Origin: Niastella soli
Lineage (GTDB): Bacteria > Bacteroidota > Bacteroidia > Chitinophagales > Chitinophagaceae
Direction of reading: 5' to 3'
DNA: 64,000 nucleotides
Assembly: GCF_017742245.1 (NCBI RefSeq)
Contig: NZ_JAGHKO010000005.1
Span: 434,001-498,000 of the forward strand
Shown: positions 35,901-43,620 of the stretch, piece by piece
Numbering within the stretch: the first letter of the stretch is position 1
How the letters are laid out: each line of letters starts with the position of its first letter
Position numbers and translations under genes: made by a program
The notes under the pieces: generated by a model
Databases searched by the model: none
What the model saw: the letters and a program-made list of their open reading frames with translations, nothing else
Told to the model about the DNA's origin: nothing

Positions 35901-38900
35901 TTGTATTCCGGTGGTGCAAACGCTGGAGAGTATGGAGGAGTTTACGGAACCATTGATGGCACCAATAAGAGCGTAACCTTAAAAGTGGTACATGCGACTG
36001 CCAAACAAGTAAAAATCGATGACAAGAATAAGCTTGAAGGACGTCAGCTTGCAAATTGTTCCTGCAATAATTTAACCAAGGTCGTTGAGCCAGGTAATGA
36101 AGTTAAAGTAGCAGACAAGAAAACAGGTAAGGTCACCAAAGGTACTGCCAGTCAGAAGGAAGAGATTAAAATATGTGATAGTGATCCATATAATCTGAAG
36201 CATGAATTGGCGGTACAAGCGGAGGATGGCACTACAACCTGGGGTGAGAAAATTGTAAAACAACTGAACTACCAGATTGAAACAAACAAAAAGAATAAAT
36301 TCGGCGACAACCTTTTAATGGCCAAGTTGAATGGAGTTTCTTATATTTCAACAGGTCATGACTATAAAAATAATCCAGTCTTTCAGGGTGGGTATAAGCT
36401 GGAAGAATTGGACAGTAAGATGGCCTATCTTGAGATCAGCAAAGGCTATCAGTTCTATACGAGGTTTATCCAAACCACTTGTACGGTCCCTCAACAGGTT
36501 GCCGACAAATTTGCTCAGGATGTTTTCGACAAATCAGCAATAAGTAAGGAGAAGGGAATCATATGCCTGGTGTTGTACAATAACAAGGCGCCGGACAACG
36601 ACCCTCAGCAATATACAATTGGTCTTGCCTTTGGTAGTGGCGTGTCAGAAGCCACTGGTATCAGGGAAATACTTAATGCTGCTGACGGTGATGTTCGGGA
36701 AACGATAGTAGGCAAATTAATTCATGCTTATAGGTCTATTCCTAAAAAGCGTATAGTATTTAACTATTTTATTTCCCGGCCTACGGCGCAACAAATTTCA
36801 GAACGTAATGCGTTAAGATACGCAGACAAACCCTATCCTGAATTACGTGGAGTTTTAAAATCGACAGTAGATAATATTGAAAGCGAAACCGGGAATGCGT
36901 TAGCAGTGCGATATTTCATTGCAGAAGCGACGTCAGACAAAATTGAGAGTGAAATTATTGATGAGAAAAAGGCTTTAAAAGAAGAGTACGTTGTTGACGA
37001 GTCTGTTAAAGTGGCCCTTAATTACGCTGTTAAATATGCCGACTGGAATTTATATTCCTGGGATGGAAGCACTGCAAAGGACGACAAGATCGTTGTTAGT
37101 TCAGAGCCGGTAGTTACAGCCTGCCATTTTACACTGGGAAAGCCCTGTGATATGGTGGCGATTGATAACTTGTTTTTTGTAGCCACGCTTTTTACCCCGC
37201 AGAAGTTGATGTTCATACCGGTTGCGGCTGCCGTGGTGTACTATGGGGCTACGGATCAGTGGAATGAAGCGGGGGCTTATCTGGGCGGATACCTGGGGTA
37301 TTATGTACTTACAGACGTGTGCATACCAGTGCTTAAGTACGCAGCTTCCAAGACATATTCATTGATCAAGTTTGGGCCCAAGGGATTAAAAGATATTGCG
37401 GTAGCCCTTGAATTTAGAATAGCATCCAGTAAAGGGTTGCCTCGGGAGGCTATAGAAACATTGTTTGCAAAACAATTAAGTGCAGAAGTCGCAGAATATT
37501 TAATACCTAATGAACTAACTAAGAACCTTTGGATAAAAACGGAGAATAGTGGGGGGCAAATTGGCAAAGTGCTGGTAGGTTCAGTTGAGGGAAATACGGT
37601 GGTGGTAAGGGGGTATAGGGAAGGCACTAAATATGTTATAGAGTCAATTGATGAAGTCCGGTTGAAGCAGATTGCGGAAGAGGTGATGGAGTTTAAAGCT
37701 GAAGCGAATGCCGCTAAAGCGGGGGAAAATCCGGCGGCTTCCACTACGGGTAACCGGCCTACGCAAGGTCAGGCTCCTTCGCAAACACAAACGGTTACTG
37801 AGGGCAGGCCAGGTACGCAGGAACCAACAGGTACATCGAATCAGCCTCCTGTAGAGGGATCACCAACCACGTCAATAGGTACCGGCTCGCAGGGCCGCCC
37901 AGGTGAACCAACAGGTACATCGAATCAGCCTGCTGCACAAGGATCACCAACTACTGAGGGGCAAACGGGTACACAAGGTCGAGGAACAAGCACCGATAAC
38001 CAGCCACCTACGCAGAATACATCTACGTCGGGTGGAGGGACCACCAGTGGGGCTGCCAATACTGAAAATACGCTGGAATCGTGGCTGACAAAGCGTAACC
38101 TGAAAGGAAGCCATATAGATGACTTACTGGCAAATGCCGGTTCCGCCCGGGCGGCTTTGATGATCCAGATAGAGAATTGGGAAGCATCGATCCTTAGAAA
38201 GCTGAATGCCGATTTAGAAAGATACCCCACACTGGGAAGTGAATTGATAGCGGCGCCCGAATTATTAAATCACTGGCACGCTGCCAATACGAAATGGTGG
38301 TATAAGTATGCGTTGTTAAGAGAAGTTTACCTTCAAAGTAGTCCCTTTGCAGTACCGCCTGGTTTGCAGCAATCTATTGAAGACCTGCAAACAATAGGCC
38401 TGGTGCGGGTTGGTAGTGTTAGACCAACCAACAGGATCCCGGATCTTGGGAACTTATTCGAAGATGACCTGATTGCAGAAATAGGAAGTGGATTCAGGAA
38501 CAGCGGAAACTTTGATCACCTGCCCCCGGATTTGAAGACAAAAATGGATGATTTGTACAACCAGGGATATAACGTCATGTTAACCCAAAGCAGGGTTAAG
38601 CTGACTCCGTGGTTTACTAATAAGCCACAGCCAGATCTGCTGTTCTTTAGAGCCAATACACGTACCTTTGAAATTTCATTTACCGATATTGTCTATATCG
38701 ACGGTAAGATAACGCCGACCACCAGTTTTTCAACCGCCCAAAAGAATTTCAATAGCTTAAAAGGAACTGGCAAGCAAGTATCTGTCTTTGATTTTGCGTG
38801 GGATAAAAATCCGGAGATCTTTTTCACTGGACCTCCCGATACCCATGTACTGGATGATGTTTTAAATAAGCCATTTACCCTCAAGGAAGTTGGTAAAATT

Positions 38901-38951
38901 GCAACTGAGTATAAAAACAATACCTTTAACATTGTTTATAAACTACAATAA
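32946..38951 (+). CDS. TANFOR-domain protein with zincin motif and C-terminal putative toxin domain
   Basis: A 2001-residue protein. After a signal peptide (ISRLLILVACLFLGQLVNG) a segment of about 150 residues starting YPVQIVPQLLPPYTLNVSDY and ending in a WISLSDPPLLNMP edge resembles the TANFOR domain (TIGR02542, as I recall it). Two fibronectin-III-like modules and a beta-rich part follow. A zincin-type motif, HELGHGLFKLKH (His857, Glu858, His861, His868), is followed by the Met-turn NVMDYP at Met885. Residues 1408-1465 are hydrophobic. A Gly/Pro/Thr/Gln-rich linker (about 1598-1705) leads to a C-terminal domain of about 295 residues. This contains QPDLLFF, then TFEISF 12 residues later (Asp1897, Glu1909, Ser1911), compatible with a PD-(D/E)xK nuclease but not proven. 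No type IX signal is present. The 1-nt gap to the following gene supports a toxin/immunity arrangement. Confidence 0.75.
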   Translation: MLVTLYKKTISRLLILVACLFLGQLVNGQQYPVQIVPQLLPPYTLNVSDYYNGTSEKLVLLLTNTDLNKATLQVRLRMSIQGQAAKLISRDNVYYPPVSLDGGVPTRISLSDLAPYFRADNLIFEGITRAQYVQSGKLPEGFYQFCFEAVEVNSGQVVGRSSCAMAWISLSDPPLLNMPRTAESIVYKDPQNIIFQWTPRNYNSPTSAFNTEYEFTLVEIWDNGLAPEAAFGTAQPLYRTTTQATTLLYGPGEPLLLSGHKYAWRVRAQQTDGSKGSDAFRNNGYSEIFWFNCQNNCAAPLNVQHELSGGRATITWAANPNQSSFTVDYREKGQDGTTWYNTPTTANRMMVYDLKKDKTYEYRVGGTCDNGLTYTYSDIKTLVTPAADSAVNTECGLLEPEANIANRTPIQTLLTGDVITAGDFPVKLLQVSGQGTFTGAGYVTVPFIGQSRVKVKFNGITVNTDKQLIGGVIETTYDAKESQIGNLDKVIEGGGDVGIVVNGVDTAGYYIDMVIPDASHIAVELNSTADSSGNAPAGGATLAVTGSDGKVEQVKVEELPATIKDKNGTIYGVDKEGNVSKVASTEAMNMTSTELNSIKTDKAVVKFLPHGKQQYAFDEYQPVYKASVLFREKYEKLNDNYYVNSKAIVEAKTDVVKAVVEIKDKSIVVDSIRFVTGKGTRYESTLLADSTSWEIRIVGGPAADAQELYALYPQGGGKFLSLGKLLIASYPERTFKLVLVPVNGASVNKDAISQKLDAIYKPVGISFQVTQDQSFDDNSWDLVHDNKLAVSGSGWLSTLTDEMKALNKAYSSARSVQQDAVYLFVLDGSDSTIAGDMPRGKQFGYLFTGSNGNVVAHELGHGLFKLKHTFDSYGFQQGELSGNVMDYPAGYSFTKYQWDQIHDPGIAVGIFDSEGDGQSLAEAYLKCVNDDKIAAGLGKIFYDPIGQTVQLDDDMTPYAFFGSREGDIYGNLAAFKKGGKIYLYLLYSGGANAGEYGGVYGTIDGTNKSVTLKVVHATAKQVKIDDKNKLEGRQLANCSCNNLTKVVEPGNEVKVADKKTGKVTKGTASQKEEIKICDSDPYNLKHELAVQAEDGTTTWGEKIVKQLNYQIETNKKNKFGDNLLMAKLNGVSYISTGHDYKNNPVFQGGYKLEELDSKMAYLEISKGYQFYTRFIQTTCTVPQQVADKFAQDVFDKSAISKEKGIICLVLYNNKAPDNDPQQYTIGLAFGSGVSEATGIREILNAADGDVRETIVGKLIHAYRSIPKKRIVFNYFISRPTAQQISERNALRYADKPYPELRGVLKSTVDNIESETGNALAVRYFIAEATSDKIESEIIDEKKALKEEYVVDESVKVALNYAVKYADWNLYSWDGSTAKDDKIVVSSEPVVTACHFTLGKPCDMVAIDNLFFVATLFTPQKLMFIPVAAAVVYYGATDQWNEAGAYLGGYLGYYVLTDVCIPVLKYAASKTYSLIKFGPKGLKDIAVALEFRIASSKGLPREAIETLFAKQLSAEVAEYLIPNELTKNLWIKTENSGGQIGKVLVGSVEGNTVVVRGYREGTKYVIESIDEVRLKQIAEEVMEFKAEANAAKAGENPAASTTGNRPTQGQAPSQTQTVTEGRPGTQEPTGTSNQPPVEGSPTTSIGTGSQGRPGEPTGTSNQPAAQGSPTTEGQTGTQGRGTSTDNQPPTQNTSTSGGGTTSGAANTENTLESWLTKRNLKGSHIDDLLANAGSARAALMIQIENWEASILRKLNADLERYPTLGSELIAAPELLNHWHAANTKWWYKYALLREVYLQSSPFAVPPGLQQSIEDLQTIGLVRVGSVRPTNRIPDLGNLFEDDLIAEIGSGFRNSGNFDHLPPDLKTKMDDLYNQGYNVMLTQSRVKLTPWFTNKPQPDLLFFRANTRTFEISFTDIVYIDGKITPTTSFSTAQKNFNSLKGTGKQVSVFDFAWDKNPEIFFTGPPDTHVLDDVLNKPFTLKEVGKIATEYKNNTFNIVYKLQ
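37821..37988 (+). repeat. 84-bp imperfect tandem repeat in the toxin linker
   Basis: GAACCAACAGGTACATCGAA starts at 37821 and again at 37905, an offset of 84 bp or 28 codons. The coded unit is PTGTSNQP..GSPTT..GTGSQGRPGE. It lies where the conserved body of the TANFOR protein joins its variable C-terminal domain. Confidence 0.8.
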
Positions 38952-38952
38952 A

Positions 38953-39645
38953 ATGAATCTGAAATCTTTTGAAAAGGGGTTAAGGAAGGAATTGAATAAA
39001 TGGTTTTCAGAAAAAGGCTTTGCTGTTTTTGAAGAGCTGGGTTTTACATATTTTAAAAAGCAGGAAGGTTATACGGATTATGTTTCTATCAGGCTGGGTG
39101 GCAAAGCGTACCTGCATGAATTATACGCGCAGGTAAGTATGGGCCGGAAAATAGCATCGATAGAAAGCTATTGGGAAGAATATGCTGATCTACTGGGAAT
39201 TCAAGGCGGCATGCGGTACACTATGAATATCGACCAGCTAGACGAAAGGGGTGTTTCACAATTGGCGATCACTGTAAAAGATGATGACACCGAAGCGGTG
39301 GCAAAGGCCCGGGACTATATCATTCAAACTTTTGAGAACCTATTATATCCTCAGGCGGAATTGTTGACAGATATAAAAGAACTGGACCGGTTACATAATG
39401 ACGTACCTGATACCAGGCGGTATGGGTCCATTGAAAAGTGGTATAGAAGAATGATCATTGCGAAACTGGCCGGCAATGAGAACTATAAAAAGATATTGAA
39501 CATATATTTAACCATGCATAACGAAGGCCTTCAGGAAGAACCAGGAAACAAAGATTTTTATGAAAAGCGGATCTTTGTTGCCAATGAACTGGATAAAAAG
39601 TTGAATAATGTTCTTCCATTGAATGATCCGAAAGCTATCGTTTAA
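38953..39645 (+). CDS. Putative immunity protein for the TANFOR-linked toxin domain
   Basis: A 230-residue soluble protein without signal peptide or membrane segment, starting at the ATG at 38953, one base after the toxin gene stop. The first half is mixed alpha/beta (MNLKSFEKGLRKELNKWF; GFTYFKKQEGYTDYVSIRLG), the second mostly helical (YGSIEKWYRRMIIAKLAG; ILNIYLTMHNEGLQEEPGN). It is acidic overall. I do not recognise a family. Small size, cytosolic location, tight coupling and last place in the operon before a strong terminator are what is expected of a cognate immunity gene in polymorphic toxin loci. An alternative is an adaptor or chaperone for the preceding protein. Confidence 0.65.
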   Translation: MNLKSFEKGLRKELNKWFSEKGFAVFEELGFTYFKKQEGYTDYVSIRLGGKAYLHELYAQVSMGRKIASIESYWEEYADLLGIQGGMRYTMNIDQLDERGVSQLAITVKDDDTEAVAKARDYIIQTFENLLYPQAELLTDIKELDRLHNDVPDTRRYGSIEKWYRRMIIAKLAGNENYKKILNIYLTMHNEGLQEEPGNKDFYEKRIFVANELDKKLNNVLPLNDPKAIV

Positions 39646-39667
39646 TCTTAAGGATACTGTTAAAGAT

Positions 39668-39707
39668 AAGAACCCTTCAGGTCATTAGATCTGAAGGGTT
39701 CTTTATT
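39668..39707 (+). terminator. Strong terminator ending the TANFOR operon
   Basis: AAGAACCCTTCAG (39668-39680) and CTGAAGGGTTCTT (39691-39703) form a perfect 13-bp stem with a 10-nt loop, followed by TATTG. It begins 23 nt after the stop of the putative immunity gene. Confidence 0.88.
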
Positions 39708-39811
39708 GTGAGGTGAGTTGATTTCAATAGTTAGCTTGTGCTCAATCCGCTGCCAATATTGCTGTCACTACTTATTGGTCATAGTTATGACTTTAACAAT
39801 AATTATGAATA

Positions 39812-40288
39812 TCAGGTTCTTTGTATTAATTTTTCAAATACCACTGTCTCCTGACTTAGCGCCGAATAACCACGAACCACAGTAATGCCGTCCTGATTGG
39901 GAGATCCAATCAGCGTCATACCCATTTTGTTTTGATGAAACTCTATTGATTTATTATTGGTTGGAGACGTTATTGCCTTTATCTTTTTTATTCCCCTGGA
40001 CTTAGATACCTGTATAAAGTTATCATATAACAATTTGCCTAGTCCCTGCTTTTGATATCGTTCCCGAACACCGATCAAATGAACATATCCCACACTGTCA
40101 GTTTGCGAGAAAAAGCCAAACATATAAGCAATTACAAGTCCATTATCTCTGATCACAAACGCAGTATTGCCAAATTCATACACTAAGTATGGATGATGCA
40201 AATGCAAAAGTCTGTCACTACCCCAAAAATCAATAATGTCCTTGATTATTTGATTAAAGTCCTCAATGGTGCAATGCTCAATTGTCAT
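39812..40288 (-). CDS. GNAT family N-acetyltransferase
   Basis: A 158-residue single-domain acetyl-CoA-dependent acyltransferase. The acetyl-CoA-binding signature is seen in HLIGVRERYQKQGLGKLLYD (motif A, R/Q-x-x-G-x-G/A form), followed by the helix NFIQVSKSRGIKKIKAIT. The late motif NNKSIEFHQNKMGM is the usual asparagine/tyrosine-type end with a Phe-His pair. Length is normal. It lies alone between convergent or divergent neighbours, and nothing in the context tells the substrate, which could be a protein N-terminus, an amino acid, a polyamine or an antibiotic. Confidence 0.88.
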   Translation of the reverse strand: MTIEHCTIEDFNQIIKDIIDFWGSDRLLHLHHPYLVYEFGNTAFVIRDNGLVIAYMFGFFSQTDSVGYVHLIGVRERYQKQGLGKLLYDNFIQVSKSRGIKKIKAITSPTNNKSIEFHQNKMGMTLIGSPNQDGITVVRGYSALSQETVVFEKLIQRT

Positions 40289-40355
40289 GATAATATGCTA
40301 AGTTTTCGAAGATAAACAATAGTGAGTAATTATGATCTGGATGAGTAGCGAGGGC

Positions 40356-41717
40356 TCATAAGGAGCCTTTGTTCGATACTTTTCTTTTGCTGTGCAGGAT
40401 CACCTGGTCGGGCCGAAGGGTAATGAGTGCTTTCATGGCAGGAGTATGACCGGTGGATTGTATTTCAAATTCCGTTAAAAAAGCATGGACAAAGAAACAC
40501 ATCTCGGTCATGGCAAAATGGTTTCCCACGCACATCCTGGGGCCTGCCCCGAAAGGGAAATAATTTTTGGACCGGGTGGCTTTTCCGCCGGGCATAAACC
40601 TTTCCGGATCGAACACAGAAGCGTTTTCCCAAATCTGTTCATCTCTGTGCAACCCAAAGAAAAAGGGGATAATAATGGTACCCCCGGGAAAGGAGTAGGG
40701 GCCGAAGCGGTCCGCTTCGATGGCTACCCGTTCCGTCATCCAGGCGGCCGGGTATAGCCGCATAGCCTCGCTGATGGTCGCTTTCAGACACTCATTGGTT
40801 AAAGCATCCTGCACGCTGGTGTCGATCAGGGAAGACTGCAATTGTTTAAGGGCAGGAGGATTGTTGGCCAGCAGGTATAGGAGCCAGGACAGGGTATTGG
40901 CCGTTGTTTCATGTCCGGCGAAAATAAGTATCAGTACTTCATCAATGATCTGTTCCTCCGCCATGCGTTCACCAGTGTCCTCATAGGTGCTGTGCAAAAG
41001 CATATCCAGTAGATCTCCTGTTGATTCTCCGCTGGATTTTCTTTGGTGGATGATATCTCCAATGATGGCCCTTAACCGATGCGCTTTTCGGGACGTGGTA
41101 CGCTGCTCTCCGGTAACCGGATACCACAACCGCCGTACCGGCTGGTTGGTGTCTTTGATCAGGAACTCCTGAATATCGGCGAATAATTGACCTATTTCCG
41201 CGATGATGTCCGGGGTCAGGGGAACATCAAAGATCGATCTGAGCAGCATCCGGAAGGACAGTCCGTGAACAAAAGGATATAGATCAACTGCATTTCCGAT
41301 AGGACATTTTGCTATTGACTCTTTGATCGTTTCAATAATAACGGCCTGCAATCCTTGCAACTTCTCCCGGTGAAAAGCCGGTTGTATCAGTCTGCGTTGC
41401 TGCAACCAAAAAGCACCGTTGGAAAAAAGGATCCCATACCCGAGGTACCTGGCGGCTTCTGTAGCGATTGGTGATTTTTGATAATTTTTATGATTCTCTT
41501 GTAAAACATGGCGGATGAAAGCCGGGTCTTGTGTGAGAATGAGTTTTCTTTTGAAGCCAATGGCAGCCGTGTAGGTCCCGGCAAAGCGGTGCATACTGTT
41601 GGAAACCGATTTTACCGGATTTTTTAAGAAGGCTCCTGACAACAGAATACTTTGCAATAAGGAGTATCCTTCAGGCAAAAGGTGTTTATTTTTTAAGGCA
41701 TCTCGCTGGACAGGCAT
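40356..41717 (-). CDS. Cytochrome P450
   Basis: A 453-residue soluble haem monooxygenase. The I-helix oxygen-binding motif is FAGHETT (residues 266-272), the K-helix ExxR is EAMR (317-320), and the haem-binding loop FPFGAGPRMCVGNHFAMTE places the thiolate ligand at Cys396. The sequence style (AYLGYGILFSNGAFWLQQRR in the C-helix region) resembles CYP102-haem-domain or CYP4-like fatty-acid and alkane hydroxylases of Bacteroidota. No transmembrane anchor and no fused reductase is present, and no ferredoxin gene lies nearby, so electrons must come from partners elsewhere. Substrate is not predictable here. Confidence 0.92.
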   Translation of the reverse strand: MPVQRDALKNKHLLPEGYSLLQSILLSGAFLKNPVKSVSNSMHRFAGTYTAAIGFKRKLILTQDPAFIRHVLQENHKNYQKSPIATEAARYLGYGILFSNGAFWLQQRRLIQPAFHREKLQGLQAVIIETIKESIAKCPIGNAVDLYPFVHGLSFRMLLRSIFDVPLTPDIIAEIGQLFADIQEFLIKDTNQPVRRLWYPVTGEQRTTSRKAHRLRAIIGDIIHQRKSSGESTGDLLDMLLHSTYEDTGERMAEEQIIDEVLILIFAGHETTANTLSWLLYLLANNPPALKQLQSSLIDTSVQDALTNECLKATISEAMRLYPAAWMTERVAIEADRFGPYSFPGGTIIIPFFFGLHRDEQIWENASVFDPERFMPGGKATRSKNYFPFGAGPRMCVGNHFAMTEMCFFVHAFLTEFEIQSTGHTPAMKALITLRPDQVILHSKRKVSNKGSL

Positions 41718-41884
41718 TTTCGTTGATTAGGAAAGCTAAATTAATGCAATTATGTCTGTAGCAGCGGAAGCTTATTACGGCGTTTGTTTGAATCCGGACA
41801 AATACAGTAACGAAAGCGAACAGACGCCTTCGTGTTGTTTGCGCAAATTGTTGATTTATAGCTGCATGTAGGTTAGGTACAGTT

Positions 41885-42052
41885 ATGGGATTTATATGCT
41901 ATTTTGACTATACCGCATTCCGTAAAGGTGTTGAATGGTGGTATCTGGCAATTGCACCCTTACTGGTATTGGTCGTTGCTTTTGCTACCGTAAGCTTTCA
42001 GGCGGTCAGGGCTGCATTGGCCAATCCTATCAGGAATTTGCGAGGCGAATGA
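41885..42052 (+). pseudogene. C-terminal fragment of a MacB-like ABC transporter permease
   Basis: A 55-residue frame from an ATG at 41885 to TGA at 42050-42052. It encodes YFDYTAFRKGVEWWYLAIA, then PLLVLVVAFATVSFQAVRAA and LANPIRNLRGE. This is the well-known end of FtsX/MacB permeases (last transmembrane helix, then ANPVxxLRxE). The ATP-binding partner and the rest of the permease are absent, and the preceding 167 bp show no continuing frame. It is a degraded gene end, presumably left by a deletion next to the P450 gene. Confidence 0.7.
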
Positions 42053-42086
42053 TCTTGTTAAGCGGAAGTGTACCCTTATAATCAGG

Positions 42087-42722
42087 TTACTGATAATAAT
42101 TTTTTACCGATCGTATTAATAGTTGTTGGGTCTCGTAAAATATTCTTAATGTCGGAATAATGTGCATTTCTTCTGAAATTGTCAATGACCATCTATATGT
42201 AGCCGAAATGTTTTTTTCTCCGTAAATCATAATTGTGCTATTGCAATCATGTGACGTTATCGGAAGTGATAGATAAGTTGTTTTGTGCTTTTTCTTTGCA
42301 TGCTTTATAAGCTGATCCTGGAGAGCATCCTCGCTTATCTGATGAATGTCATTGAGGTGGTTTTGAAATAGCTTTTTCTCTATGCTGTCAGCATTAAATA
42401 TTTGTAGCTCTGTCTCGTATGGTTTAAACTCAACTATGTCGCCGTTTTCAAGTGTGTCAATTATTGTGGGCAGCGGAACATCGCGCTGCAGGTTTTTAAT
42501 GAAATAACCTGTCCAATGTGAATTTTCCTGAATCAGGTAGAAGGCGACATGTCCTTCACATATCTTGTAAATTATGGTGTTTTTCGGGTTGATCCTGGTT
42601 GCAATAGAATCTTCCACTTCTTTATAGCTTTTATAAAATTGATATACCTTATTAGTATTTATTGTTTGCGCAAAGGCTGGTTGTATGCTAATGATAAAGA
42701 CAAAAATATGTATTGCTCTCAT
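42087..42722 (-). CDS. Exported protein of unknown function
   Basis: A 211-residue protein with a clear signal peptide (MRAIHIFVFIISIQPAFA, cut before QTINTN). The mature part has alternating strands and charged helices (SIEKKLFQNHLNDIHQISED, LQDQLIKHAKKKHKTTYLSL) and a motif CNSTIMIYGEKNISATY. I recognise no family. It stands alone, convergent with the permease fragment and divergent from YceI. The 320-bp region upstream (42723-43045) holds no supported gene. Confidence 0.6.
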   Translation of the reverse strand: MRAIHIFVFIISIQPAFAQTINTNKVYQFYKSYKEVEDSIATRINPKNTIIYKICEGHVAFYLIQENSHWTGYFIKNLQRDVPLPTIIDTLENGDIVEFKPYETELQIFNADSIEKKLFQNHLNDIHQISEDALQDQLIKHAKKKHKTTYLSLPITSHDCNSTIMIYGEKNISATYRWSLTISEEMHIIPTLRIFYETQQLLIRSVKNYYQ

Positions 42723-43045
42723 GGGGGTATTTCTTCTAAAACTTACTGGCTAAACTGGTTTGATTCCTGAAGAATTGTTTGTTCATTTTCAGAAGACTTA
42801 ACACAGTTTGCAAGCTTTCGGTTTGATATCCAATGCTTTGTCTGCCAGTTGTTCCCGCTCTTCCAGCTGCATAAAGCATTAGTACTGAAAATACTAGGTG
42901 AATGTTTGGCGGAAGGATAGGTTGTTATGTGTCCTATAGTAATGATGTATCCATATGGTCCTATGCCTGGGTTGGGATAAATGAGTGGCCCGGCAGGGAC
43001 ACTAATGGAATTGCGTAAAAATAAACATTCTTAAATAATAATAAA

Positions 43046-43582
43046 ATGGCAACCAATAACTGGGTTTTAGATCCTGCGCACAGCGAAGTGCAATTTAAGA
43101 TCAGGCACTTAATGATTACCTACGTTACAGGGAGTTTCAATTTATTTGAAGCACATGCTGTAACTGAAAATGAGGATTTTTCAAAGGCGAAGATCTCGTT
43201 CAAGGCCAATATTGGAAGTATTAATACCAATAACGAACAAAGAGATAATCACTTGAAAAGTCCTGATTTTTTTGATGTGGAAAAATTTCCAACACTTAGT
43301 TTTATTTCTAATAAAACGGAGGGGGCTGAAGAAAAAGGGGATTTTGTTCTGGTAGGGGATTTAACCATTAAAGATGTAACAAAAAGTGTAAAATTCAATG
43401 TAGAGTTTGGAGGTATTACCAAAGACCCTTACGGACAAACAAAGGCCGGGTTTTCCATCTCAGGAAAAATTAACCGAAAAGATTTTGGGTTAACCTGGAA
43501 TGCCACCTTAGAGTCTGGTGGATTGATGGTAGGTGAAGACATAAAACTTACAAGTGAAATACAACTTATAAAGCAGGAATAA
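43046..43582 (+). CDS. YceI family lipid-binding protein
   Basis: A 178-residue protein of the YceI/polyisoprenoid-binding lipocalin-like family. Signatures are WVLDPAHSEVQFKIRHLMI at the N-terminus, then DNHLKSPDFFDVEKFPTLSF with the loop typical of the family, VGDLTIKDVTKSVKFNVEFG and GFSISGKINRKDFGLTWNAT near the end. It lacks a signal peptide, so it is the cytoplasmic variant frequent in Bacteroidota. YceI proteins bind isoprenoid chains such as quinones and are often stress-linked; the exact ligand is not seen here. It appears monocistronic. Confidence 0.92.
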   Translation: MATNNWVLDPAHSEVQFKIRHLMITYVTGSFNLFEAHAVTENEDFSKAKISFKANIGSINTNNEQRDNHLKSPDFFDVEKFPTLSFISNKTEGAEEKGDFVLVGDLTIKDVTKSVKFNVEFGGITKDPYGQTKAGFSISGKINRKDFGLTWNATLESGGLMVGEDIKLTSEIQLIKQE

Positions 43583-43620
43583 CAGTTGTTGAATATTGGA
43601 AAAGCGCTAATTCAATGTTA

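Noticed and set aside
42755-43033. About 90-codon open minus-strand frame upstream of the exported unknown
   Set aside because: It has no start codon and no recognisable sequence.
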